Origin: Parachlorella kessleri
Taxonomy: Eukaryota; Chlorophyta; Trebouxiophyceae; Chlorellales; Chlorellaceae
Length of the DNA: 64,000 nt
Reading direction: 5' to 3'
NCBI GenBank assembly: GCA_001598975.1
Contig: BBXU01002253.1
Coordinates: 31,685 to 95,684, forward strand
Part shown: positions 1 to 11,300 of the stretch, piece by piece
Layout of the letters: the number at the start of each line of letters is the position of its first letter
How positions within the stretch are numbered: the first letter of the stretch is position 1
Notes under the pieces: model-generated
What the model saw: only the letters and a program-made list of their open reading frames with translations
The model's database searches: none
Told to the model about the DNA's origin: nothing
Position numbers and translations under genes: made by a program

Positions 1-182
1 GCGGTGCAGTGCAGTGACGGTTGTGCAAGCATGTGCCAGCCATCAGGAACTCGACATGCAAGCAGGCATGCAGCGGCAAGCACAGCTGAACATAGTATCC
101 ACCATGTATGCTGCTTTCATGGACCCTCTTTGCCTCTTCAGGGTTAGGAGGTTGTTTCAAGTCGTGTGTGCTGTGCCTGCAG

Positions 183-1954
183 AGCGCTGTCGCAGCGGTG
201 TGACGAGCCGCAGCGGGCGTCGCGGCCCTGGGACAAGAATCGTGACGGCTTTGTCATGGGCGAGGGGGCTGGGGTGCTGATCATGGAGAGCCTAGAGCAT
301 GCGCTCAACCGCGGCGCCAACATAATTGCGGAGTACCGGGGAGGTGAGTCTGGATGGGGTCGCTGCACAAGGAGCTTTGGTAATGGGGTGAGTCCGGTCT
401 GACAGCGTACCACCCACCTGGCAATGTTGCCGCAAGCAGTGGAGCCAAGTCAGAGCCAGGCTGTTCTATCTCCATAAACCGTAGGGGCAGAGCGGGTTGA
501 ACTCGCGTGACACGGTACCACCTCCTGGCTTTCGCTATCCTGAACCCCCAGCAGTGGCAGGGGTGGAGCTGTGGGGTGAGTGCCTTGTTTGCGTTGCTCT
601 GCAGGCGCTGTGACCTGCGATGCCCATCACATGACTGACCCCCACCCCGACGGCCTTGGAGTCTCCACTTGCATCCGGCTGGCGCTGCAGGACGGTGGTG
701 TGGACCCGGACGAGGTACGGAGCTCCCTTCTTGCTTATTCTAGGTGCTCTCCGAGTGATTCCTTGGGCTTGGATTCCTGCAAATTACAAAGGCTTGGGGC
801 CGTGCTGTCTTGGTATCTAGTCGAATGCAAGAGTGGCAGAGGGTGGGCTGTATGCGTGGCGAGCAGGAGTGATGTGGCACAACCAATGCTGTGTGTACCC
901 CCAGTGCTACTAGACTGGCAATCATGTGGAGCTTGCATCGGTGACGTGCAAGTGCTGCTTGCATGCCCGCACAGGACCGCGATTGTTGGTGCGGTGTGTG
1001 GCAGATATTTCAAGGCAGGAGATGCTGGGCGGTGTGGAGGAGATGCTGGGCGGTGTGGCTCTCACTCAGCTTGCATGCCTTGTTGATGCTAACTGCATTG
1101 CTCTTTGGTTCGGCCTATCTGCAGGTCAACTACATCAACGCACATGCCACCAGCACGCTTGTGGGTGATGTGGCGGAGGTGAAGGCCATCAAGAAGGTGG
1201 GCTACAGAAGAGTGGAAGAACTCTCTGCGGGTGCTGCTGCATACTCGCCTGAACGTCGAAGTGTTGTTGGGTGTGGGCATTGTGCTTGCGACCGCTCCGC
1301 CAGTGGTGGACTTTTTGTTGAGGCTCGGTGGCTGTGGAGCGTTGCTGAGTCGGCCCCTGCTGGCGCTGACCATCCCTTGTATTCCTTTACGCCAGTGGAT
1401 GACACCACCATCTCCCCGTCGCCACTCCCAGCTCAGCTTTCCTCCCTGTCGCTTCTGACTGCAGGTGTTCAGCAGCATGAACGGCGTGAAGATGAACGCC
1501 ACCAAGTCTATGATTGGGCACTGCCTCGGCGCTGCGGGCGGCATGGAGGCCATCGCCACCATCCAAGCCATGCGGACCGGCTGGGTGCACCCCACCATCA
1601 ACAACGTAAGCAGGGCGAACCCATGTCTGCATGGCTTGGCTTGGGCTTTTGAAGATACCAGCGACCTTTATTCGTGCAACAGGAGCTGTGGGTTGATGGT
1701 ATGGTGGGCTGGCATGGGTCCGCCTGGCTCTTCTACGTGCTGACCGTCTGCAGCAGTTTCGCTCCATGGCCCTCGTGACCAACCCATGACTCATGTATGA
1801 CTACCCGCAGGAGGACCCCATTGACGAGGTGGCTGACATCAACGTCGTGCCCAACACCAAGCAGCAGCACGAGATCCGGGTCGGCATCAGCAACTCGTTC
1901 GGCTTTGGCGGCCACAATTCCGTGGTGGCCTTCGCCCCCTACAAGGAGGCATGA
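183..1954 (+). CDS. KAS1: 3-oxoacyl-ACP synthase I (KAS I), 3' part, spliced
   Basis: C-terminal part of the condensing enzyme that elongates acyl-ACP in plastid fatty acid synthesis. The 5' part, with the active-site cysteine, lies before the window. Exons seen: 183-343, 605-714, 1125-1196, 1465-1605, 1811-1954; phases agree throughout. Exon 1 carries the [17 protein letters not shown] block. The catalytic histidines lie in [11 protein letters not shown] (1125 onward) and [14 protein letters not shown] (about 1503), with the conserved lysine in the latter. The last exon ends in [16 protein letters not shown] and stop [17 protein letters not shown] and KQQHE match plant KAS I better than KAS II. 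Positions 1-182 are the tail of an intron. Plastid targeting cannot be judged because the N-terminus is missing. The 3' end converges on the ammonium transporter. Confidence 0.93.
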
Positions 1955-2409
1955 CCTGCTGGCTCTCGTTTGGTTGCCGTGTGACCTGGCATTGGCAACA
2001 GTCCCAGCACTGCTGGTGTTGACAGGTCCAGCTTTGGGCAGACTGCGCAGATTGCACCCTGCAAGGGAATGCGCAGAGGACTGGGGTGGGTCGGTTGTTG
2101 TCATGGGTGTACTGGTCCCGACCCTGGCTTGGCGGCCGAGGCCTTGATTAAGCTGACTGACAGGCCCACCATGGCGTGGTGTTGTGTTGGTGTTCAGCTT
2201 CCAGCACTTGCTTTCCCTCCTGGCACTGCCAGTGTATGACTTGCACATTTCTTTTTTCTATGGCAGTGGGGCAAGCAGCTGACGATGCCGGTGCCATGGA
2301 TATATATACTAGCTTGGCTGCTGCCCCAGGTTGATGGGAAGTTGTTATTCTTTCCATGTGCTGCCTCTGTCGCAACATGCAGGTCAATTTTGGTACAGTT
2401 CTGGCATGT

Positions 2410-2414
2410 TGTAA
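2410..2414 (+). terminator. putative TGTAA poly(A) signal of KAS I
   Basis: TGTAA, the usual chlorophyte polyadenylation motif, lies about 455 bases after the KAS I stop codon. Assigned on motif and position only. Confidence 0.35.
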
Positions 2415-2753
2415 ACAAGATTGCCATGATGCTGAATGGCCGTGGACTTAACCTCGGACATCACCACAGGGTGCTTATACTCCTGTGTCACATAAAGAGC
2501 ACCGCACCTCCCAAAGCAAAGTTACAGCTGTGTACAGGATGCCTCCCACTGTAGTAAGAAACCTGGCCAAATGCAACGCAGCACGGTGTAGTTAGTCAAG
2601 GCTACCCAACTAGTTAGTCAAGGCTACCCGGTTACTGACCCTGTAACGATGACTAAATGGCGTACCAATGGGTGGGTAGCCGTCACACACGTGTGGCAAC
2701 AAAATGAATTTGTGCACAAGAACCTTGCAGACAACATGAAATGAACCAGTGTT

Positions 2754-2758
2754 TTACA
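2754..2758 (-). terminator. putative TGTAA poly(A) signal of the ammonium transporter
   Basis: TTACA on the + strand reads TGTAA on the - strand, about 490 bases after the transporter stop. Motif-based assignment only. Confidence 0.3.
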
Positions 2759-3250
2759 TGCAGAGGTGGTGGGCACGCTTGCCTCGCATGCCTAAACAAA
2801 CACCACGGCTGACTCAGGAAGAAAGAATGCGAGGCTAACCCTACAGTTAGGAGACAAACAGAGCTAGAGATAGATACAAACCAAAGAGAGAAACAGACCG
2901 AAAGAGAGGCGAGCTGAATAGCATTTAGCAGTGGCGACGGGCACGACTTATACAGGACCACAAGGAGGGCCGGTGTACGGAGAGCAGAGGGACAGGAGAG
3001 TAGGCGTTGAGGGACAGATCAAGTGCCTGATGGTGCAGGAACATCTGAAGAAAGCGCCGCAGTAGTGGACGGGGTAGGCACATGTCAGGGTACACGAGGT
3101 CGTAAGGCATGCTGTGCTCACCAGCTTGTCAACATAACCGTAAGGAGCCTACCGGAGGGTGCAGAGGGAGAGGGCACCACAGCATGGCAGGGTACAACAC
3201 CGACACCAATCTTGCAGGCTATCCTACAGTGTGCACAGTCAGTGCCCCAG

Positions 3251-6200
3251 TCAGACAGCATCGTGGCCGTTGGCAGGCTTGGCCAGCAGTGCCTGGAGGC
3301 TGGCAGACAGCTCATCCACCTTGGCCTTGAGAGCCGCCACTTCCGAAGCCTTGGCAGTAGGGGGCACTTCAAAGGGAACCCCGTCCTTAGTCTTAGTGGG
3401 CTCTGGGTAGCCATTGGGGCTGGGCTTTGGCTGGCCAAGCACGATGCCGTAGTAGGCGGAACCGCCATAGTGGGAAGTGTCGGCGCCCTGCAGGCATTCA
3501 GGGAAGGACAGAGCATGTGGGTGGTGGGGCTGGCTAACGGACGGAAGGAGTCAGTTGGTGACCCAGGGGTGCTAGGTGCATGCGCAACGCGTTGGCAGTA
3601 TGCAGTGATGGGCAAGCCAAGGGGCCGACGCGTGGATTAGGTAGGCTGCACACCAGGGTTGCGCAGATAAAAAACTCAAGCCTAAACCTGGAGCCCCAAG
3701 CCGCCTCCCTGCCGGCTTGCACACACACTGCCGTGTTCCAAGGTCCAAGTGCAGGGAGCCTGCACCCACCTCTGCCTCGACCTCTGCAGAGACCCTCAGG
3801 AAGCCGGCAAACTTCATGGCAAAGAAGGTGATGGCCAGCAGGCCTCCCACCCAGGCGTAGATGACCACCGTGTACAGGAGCTGCATGTGCCAGCAAGTCA
3901 GCGGCGCAGGTCAGTGGGTGGTAACGGCTGTACGCTGTATCATGCAGCGGCGCATATCAGCGGCAAGCTTGGAAGGGCTTGGATCAGGGCCTGACTGGGT
4001 GGCCTGATGAAGAGGCGATTACCGGGCGGGCAAGATGCAGGTGGGACTGGCAACCTCCTGAAATGCCGGTTTACTCGCGCACCGAACCATGGTTCAGCGC
4101 GGCGATCGGGCATGAGAAGTGTACATCAGGACAGGGTGCGCACCCCTAGTGCAGAAGGTCATACACCAGGAGGGCCTTGCCTAGCTTAAGAGGCCAAGAC
4201 AAGAAAGGAATGGCGCAGGACATGGCAACGACACTCATCACACCCGCAGTTGTTCCCACCTGCACTCCCAGCAGCCTGCCGCCGCCGCCCATGAAGGCGC
4301 CGTGGTGGCGCACAGTGTCCTCCGTGCCCGGCTGGTAGCCGTACACCTGGGTCACAAACTCCGACCGCGCGAAGAAGCCAATGGCGATGATGCCCCAGCC
4401 TCCGGCCCACATGTGCACGGCCACGGCATCCACGGGATCGTCCACACGTAGCTTGTAGGCGTTGAGCCAGGAGCCAAACATGCAGGCCCAGCCGCCCACG
4501 ATGCCGATGATGATGGCCGCCCAGTAGTCAACCAGGGCGCAGCCGCCGGTGATGGCGGCGAGGCCTCCCAGGGCGCCGTTGGCCGTCAGCATGACATCCC
4601 ACACCACCTGCTTGCGGCGGTAGTACACGATCGCCTGCAGGCGGGGGAATTGGGAGGGAGGGTGACTTCCAATATGCACTCTTGCACACAGAAGTACACT
4701 CATTTCACACAGACCTAACAGCAGCTGCCCAGGGCACAGGCTTTCATGCCAGCCAGGGAAGCCATGAGATTGCTCTGACCCTCCGCCCACCATGTTGGTG
4801 AAGAGGCTTGCCAGGCCGCCGGCTCCGCCGCCCAGTGTGGTGGTGATGGCAGCGCGGGCCACGAGGCCGGAAGTGCCCATGATCATGAGGGCGGAGCCCG
4901 GGTTGAATCCATACCTGCAGCAGGAGGGAGGCAGGGTATCATATCATGGTATCAAAGCCTGCTGCGCACAGGGCACCTTCAGGGGCACATGTGCGGGGGC
5001 AAGAGTTGCAGCACAAGGCAGTCAGTCGGGCTAGGTCTCTAGGTCTTTGACTGCCAGCCTTGCTATCAGGTCGTGCTAGGTCCAGCTGCAACAGGCGACA
5101 TGCAACCAAGCGACATGCAACCAAGCGACTTGCCTGCGTGGTATAACCCCGGGGCCTGGGCACGCAGGTGCCAGCCAAGCCAAACCGGAGGACCTCAACA
5201 TGCAGAGGAAGCCTGAGAGTGACCTGGACATGACAGTTTGGAGAGATAAGGGCAAAGTCCAACCCACCCACCAGCCAAACCAGAGGATGAATGTTCCCAG
5301 CACGGCAAGTGCCACAGAGTGGCCCGGCATGTCCACGGGGTTGCCTGCAGCGTCGTACCGCCCGTGGCGGGGCCCCAGGATCCAGGCGCCCACGAATGCA
5401 GCCACGCCCCCCACCAGGTGCACGGCGCCTACAAGCCAGGCAAGGGAACAGGGAGGTGGGCACAGCGCAGGGTGCAGCCTGGTGGGACGTTTCAGCAGCA
5501 TACCTTCGCAGCCATACACCGACCTAGTGCTGAGCTGGCGCATTTGTCATGTTGCCCTTCGATGAGCCGCCTCCGGTGGCATGCAAACTATGCAAGTTGG
5601 CCCGGCTTCCAGACTGAGCGTTTGTAAGGGGTCGCATGCAGACATGTAGACTCAAAGCAGACCCAATACCCCCCAGCATTGGGGCACCCCTGCCCAACTG
5701 TCGGTTGTGCCGCACCTGAGCCAGCAAAGTCATACGCCCCACTGCCCCCAACCAGGCTCTTGAAGGTGCCATCGTCTGCCACGACACGGAAGGCAGAGAT
5801 CCAGCCGGAGGGGCTCCAAATCCTGCACGAGATACCCAGTCCCAATGGTCCATCCTTGCGACTGTGACTGGCGAGGGCTGGCAAACTTGCTTATGGGTAG
5901 ATGCACTTGGTAGGCACATGAATTTGAAGCATTACAAGAGAGGCAAGCACACATGCCTGTGTCCTTTCAGGACTGGCCAGAACGGCATGGCTATCCCAAA
6001 GAACTGGTGCAGACGGTGGTACTGCAGCTATGCTGGCTGATTAGGGGGAAAGGAAAAGGCCCAGCGGCTCACCAGTGAGTCAACACGGGGTAGACGAAGG
6101 CACCCAGGACCACTGCATATGCACAGCAAAAAAAATTGACAGCTGTGATGATAGGTAGAAACACCCCTAACCTTGTACTGGTGCCCCGCAGGCAAATGCG

Positions 6201-7489
6201 TATACCAAGGGAAGGCATGCGTTGTCAGTGTTAGCAAGTTGTCAGGATCACCATGCGCGCGCTGCGCAGGCGCACATGTGATCTATTGGGGCAGATGGCA
6301 GACAAAACCCCCACCCATGGCAGGTGGCCATACTTTTGATGCAATTAAACAGGTAAGCCGCCCCCATGTGCAACCCCCATGGTGCCCACCTGCATATCCC
6401 AGGTAGGCAAAGAAGGTGGCCCGCTCTGCCAGGGCCCCCGACACGATAGTGACAGTGGAGGCAGCAAAGGCGAACTGGAAGACCCAGTTGAACAGGGCGC
6501 TGCAAGGGACAGCGGCAGAGGTTCTAGGCTCGACCCCTATACTTATACATTAGCACAGCTTTTACATAAATTTGCCTTTGTTAGCACCCTGTGTGCTGTC
6601 AGGGCGATCAGCATGCGCTAGAGCACCACCCATGTTCAGAGGCGCCGTCAGCCTACAAGGGGGTGCAGGCAGGGCACTAATGCAGGCAGGTGGTGAGACT
6701 GGGCCGGGGGCTGTGCGATAATTCACCTTTCGTCCAGGCCATGCAGGGCATATCCGGTGGTCCCAATGAAGCCGTTGCCATCAGTCTCAAGCAGGCCGGC
6801 AACACCCCAGCCAACACAGTAGTACACTGCACGGCGTTGACAGGAGGGCAGCATTAGCTGGCGAGCGTATGCGAGGGCTTGGGCAGTGAAGCCACTCACG
6901 CTGGCTGCCAGCAACAGTGGGGTGACCTGAGGGCAACAAATAGCAGTATGCAGCTGTGCTACACCACTGGGCGTCGCTGAAGACGCAAGTTGCCAGATGA
7001 AAGAGTATGCTTTGCAAATGCGGGCGGCTGCAGCACTTGCCAATGGCAGTTAGGCAGGAATCTGCCAGGTTCTTCATGATGATGCCCCTTGCATTCTTTG
7101 CTCGCACGCTGCCAGCAGTGAGCATGCAGAATCCCGCTTGCATGAAGAAGACGAGGAACGCTGCAGCAGAGAAGGGAGAAAAGTATATTTGGTCTAGTGT
7201 GGCCCGACTGGAAGGAAGCGCTCCAGTACGGCTGATGATGATGGTGGGGGACAGAAAGTCAGGGAGGAGGCGGTGGGGCTCCCAGCCAATGCCATACCAA
7301 GCATTTTGGAGACCTTGCCGGGAGAGCTTATATCACGATGCCAAGCTTTGTTCCTGTCACCGCAATGCAAGTGTTTCCTTAACCCTTACCTGAAATGAGT
7401 ACGTATCCAGCATTGATGTCGGTCTTGTATGAGGCAAACGCCTCCTCAAACTGTGACTCAAATGTCACTTCTGGAGCCACATCTGCCAT
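3251..7489 (-). CDS. AMT: ammonium transporter (AMT/Mep/Rh family), 11 exons
   Basis: Membrane channel-type carrier for ammonium uptake. Exons 5' to 3': 7390-7489, 7041-7160, 6727-6826, 6390-6499, 6073-6112, 5716-5822, 5272-5428, 4791-4914, 4260-4634, 3770-3880, 3251-3487. Together they give 526 residues, slightly longer than typical AMTs. Family marks: [18 protein letters not shown] in TM1, [13 protein letters not shown] (signature with the first pore histidine), [18 protein letters not shown] (second pore histidine) and [10 protein letters not shown]. The start ATG at 7489 precedes a short extracellular-type N-terminus. The last exon encodes a hydrophilic tail ending in a predicted coiled coil ([20 protein letters not shown]). 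Intron 2 appears to be GC-AG (G|GCAAGT at 7040); no GT donor nearby keeps frame. The gene is head-to-head with the copper amine oxidase. Whether it is AMT1 or AMT2 type is not resolved. Confidence 0.95.
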
Positions 7490-8315
7490 GGTAATTCCTG
7501 CCATACCAGGGCAATAGGTTTCCTGCTTTGCTGCCTGTCGAGGAGCTAGTGTGAATGTCCTTTGAGCCGTTAGTTACAGTTCTTAGCCCAGGAGCAAGAG
7601 ACCTCCCTTTGCCAGAAACACATGTTTGAGGACAAGCTTGATCTGCGACTCATGAATTGGCTAGCTGGAACACCCCTTGCGTATCAACCTAGGGCAAGGT
7701 TGCAATGCAGTAAAGGGGGTCCTTCACAGCGAGCCCCGCAGTACTCTGCTACGCTCGAAACGAGCAGAATGCGCTTCCCTGGTAGCAACACACGCATACC
7801 CGAGGCACTGTACAGGGCCACAAACCTCTTATACGCCGGCTCGCGCAGCTGGCTGCAGATGGGGGGGCTTACGAAGCAAGGCCCTACCACACCACAGTAC
7901 ACTCGATAGAAGTGCTCGCCGAAGGCGCTGTTCTGGCCGATGAGTCCGTCGACGCAAGTTCGGTCGGAGCTCAAGTGAGGGAGCACCCCGTGCCTTGTCA
8001 TTGGCGTGTCAGGGGCCAGGTACCACAAAAGGTCCCTCATTTTCCCGCCCTCATCTAGGGCAAGGCTTTGCCCCCAGTGCGCAGAATCGTGCTACCCACA
8101 GGCAGAGCAGGATAGCCTTCGTCGGGCACTGCACCGGTTGCTTGTTATCTCTGGGGGACAAGGTACTTTCCCAGCACCAAGTCCCGTTACCATGGGTAGG
8201 TGCACAAGACTTGCTTTAAGTTAACTCCACCTAAATAATATTGCATATTGTAATTGTGAAGGGGTTTGAGATTTGAGGGCTTGGCATAAAGCACCATGCC
8301 TGGGCGCACCGCTGC
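7490..8315. promoter_or_regulatory. shared divergent upstream region of ammonium transporter and copper amine oxidase
   Basis: The 826 bases between the two start codons hold no convincing exon and must contain both 5' regions. GATA cores occur at 7905 and 8111. An AT-rich stretch at 8230-8262, unusual in this GC-rich DNA, lies about 60-80 bases before the oxidase start. GATA factors control nitrogen genes in many eukaryotes, but single GATA cores are expected by chance, so regulation is inferred from layout only. Confidence 0.5.
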
Positions 8316-11300
8316 ATGATCCAGGCGCAAGCGCAGGTCAGCGTTGGGTCACGGCTTGGGTTGACAGCAAAGCATTGCAACACGCTCTTGCGCTCAAGGA
8401 AAGCCATATACAGAGAGCTCGCTCCTGCTGGCTGTTTTGCAGCTCCCATAGCGAAGCCCCACCCCCTCAGCTCCATCACAGCCGAGGAAATCGTGGCAGC
8501 CACTGCAGCGTGCAAAGCACATGCGGAGTCGCTGGGGCTGGAACGCGTCATATACAACACGATCTCAGTCAAGGTGAGCTCTGGGTCTATTCCCCTGAGC
8601 AACCTCCACAGGCTCTCCCCTCCTTGCCTCCGGTGCCTCAACCGCTTGCCCTGGTGCCTTACCCACTTCCTCCTCCGCTCCTACCACATTTAGAAGCAAG
8701 GAGCTTCCCTGTGGCGGGTGGTGCTGCAGGAGCCGGCCAAGAAAGAACTCTTGGCCTGGCAGAATGCTGGGTGCCCAGATGACCTCAAACCACCGCGGCA
8801 GGCCTTTTGCATCCTGATCACCCCAGGAACAGGTAAACACAGCTTTAATCTTATCTGCCAGCACATTGCCGCACTGTCCTTGTCGTAGAAACTTGGGTCC
8901 ATTCTTCCCCTTCCGTCAAAACTGAGGCAGGCATGGCAGGATTGGAGCTCCAATGTGGCAGCTTAGCATGGGCAAACAGCATGACAATGACTCATGAACT
9001 AGGCATATGGTGGCATCACTACATTGCGAGAAGCTCTCCTGGCTGCAACTTCGATGTCAAGTCCCCATGGCAACGCGTCACATCGAGCAGCGGTTGCTGT
9101 GTTCTTCTAGGCGTCACCCTCTCCAGCCGAGGTGGCAAACTGAATGCGGGTCCCAGCTTGCCGGTACTGCCCCCACTTGATGACGACCATAAGGTTTTGG
9201 GCATTGCTGGCACCGGTGTCGTGCAGTGGAGGCGGTGGTGTCGCTGGTGGACTCGCCTGCCAAGGTGGTGGACTGGAAGGAGGTGCCGGGCATGCACCCA
9301 CTGCTGACAGTGGACGACTGCCACGAGGCGGAGAGGATCTGCAAGGCAGATCCAGGGGTGCAGGTGGGCTGACCTGCTGGGGGTGCTCGCAGGGTGCTGC
9401 TAAATGTAGTTTGCAAGAGTGGACAGTGGCAGGCGGCAGAAGGATTTGCAGGTGATGGGGGGAGAGGGGGGGGCAGGAGAGCTCAGCTAGGTGACGTGGG
9501 AGGACGTCTGGACTAGGCGGCACCCAACATCAGACGTGCAATTCTATGGGCCTTGCTGGACCCACCTCTACTGGTGACGATGGTGCAGAAACTGGTCAGT
9601 GAGACCTACGGCATCACAGACATGGAGCAGCTGGTGGCAGACCCTTGGTCAGGTGACGCTTCAGCAGCTTTGTGTTGAGAGAGAGTGCTGCTGCCCTTCA
9701 TGAGCCATCGAGTTGTGGCTCCCGCTGCTCTCCTCAGCAAAAGCACCACCGCTTCAGCAGCCCAAACTCCCACTCGGCACAGGCTGCTCTGCGTGTTTTC
9801 CACACCCCCGCCTGCTTTCCTGTCGTTGTTGCTGCTGGTGCAGCAAGCGCAGCTGCCACCTTGAAAACCTACTCTGTGTAAACGGCCGGGAAAGCCCAGA
9901 ATCCGCTGCCCGCGCCTTATTGCAGTGCACTGCTGCCCCTTCAAGGAGCAGCGGGTGGTGCAGCTGTGGCTGTACAAGCGCAGCCGCCCCCTGGACAATC
10001 ACTATGCCCACCCGCTGAGCCTCACCCCCATTGTGGACCTCAACAGCGGGGAAGTCATTCACATTGACAAGCCTTTCGGGGATGACCCCAAGGCCTACCC
10101 GCCTGTCCCTGAGAAGGACATCAACTACTGCGAGTGAGTGGGCCCAGCTGTGTTGGTGGGAATGACAGGCACATCGCTGTTGCCAACCCTGAGGCTTCCT
10201 GAAGTCTACTCCACCGTACGATCTCTTTGTCTCAGGGCTTCCAATTCTGCGAGTGAGTGGCCCCCTCCCATGTCTTTACCTCCACCTTCAAGTTGGTTGT
10301 AGCTGTCCCTCTTAGCCTTTTTGGGTACTGACTGGTACTGTGCCTGGTATTGCAGGGAGCTGTGCGAGGGCGAGTACCGCAAGGACCTTAAAGACCTCAA
10401 CATTGTGCAACCTGAGGGGGCCTCGTGGACGGTGCGTGGGGGTGCCGGGTAAACTTTCCGGGTATAGGACAAGCCTTGCTAGTATATTGTCAGACCCTGG
10501 ATGGTCCTGCAGCCCCGCTGGGGGCCATCAAGGGGTGGCACTGAAGCCAAATCTGTTGTGTGCTAGTCTGTCTGTGGTGTGGGGCAAGTAAAGCGCCACG
10601 GGGGTGTCCTTTTGGACGAGGTGTCCGCGCCAGTAGCCTTGGAATATGGCAAGGTTAGCGCATGGCCTTAAGCGTTGCCGCTGCCTGCTCCCTGCCATTC
10701 CTTGCAGATCACTGGGGAAGAGATTGTGTGGCAGAAATGGCACATAAGGGTATCTTTCAACTACCGAGAGGGCCTGGTGCTGCACAACGTGGGCTACGAG
10801 GACAAGGGCACCGTGCGGCCCATCCTGCACCGCGCGTCCCTGGTAAGTGATGCACGCAGGCATCATGGGGCACAGAGGACCGGCAAACTATGTCATAGAT
10901 ATACCATATCGCCGCTCCTTTTTTAGCAGTCGTGGCTGTTGCTGCAGGTGGAGATGGCGGTGCCTTACGGGGACCCAGTGGACCCATACCACCGCAAGTG
11001 CGCTTTTGACGTGGGCGGTGAGTGCTGTAGTGCTCTAGGGCTGGAATGAATGCCATGATACTAGGCCCACAACAAAAATAATGACGGTAAGAAGTCTGCT
11101 TTATAGACCATTTGGCCATCTGTGGCCGGAGCAGTTCACCAGGCAGCAAGGAGGGCAGGTCCGCTGTCTTGCAACAGCAGCAGCCCTCTGCTTGTCCACA
11201 CCCATTGACCACTGCGCTAACGCACTCTCGAGTTTTCGCCACACGGATCCTTGTGTATGTCTCATTTGCATGCTCTTTCACCTCTCCAAACTCGGGGACG

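Larger units (their letters stand above)
1955..3250. other. intergenic region between convergent KAS I and ammonium transporter genes
   Basis: No supportable gene. It should hold the 3' UTRs of both neighbours. It contains an imperfect direct repeat of about 20 bases (TAGTTAGTCAAGGCTACCC at 2590 and 2611) and AG-rich sequence at 2850-2930. Confidence 0.6.

Noticed and set aside
1019..1057. Duplicated GAGATGCTGGGCGGTGTG in a KAS I intron as a regulatory element
   Set aside because: A two-copy local duplication away from splice sites; nothing supports a function.
2590..2629. Direct repeat TAGTTAGTCAAGGCTACCC as a transposon target-site or terminal repeat
   Set aside because: The two copies are nearly adjacent with no element between them; a simple local duplication explains it.
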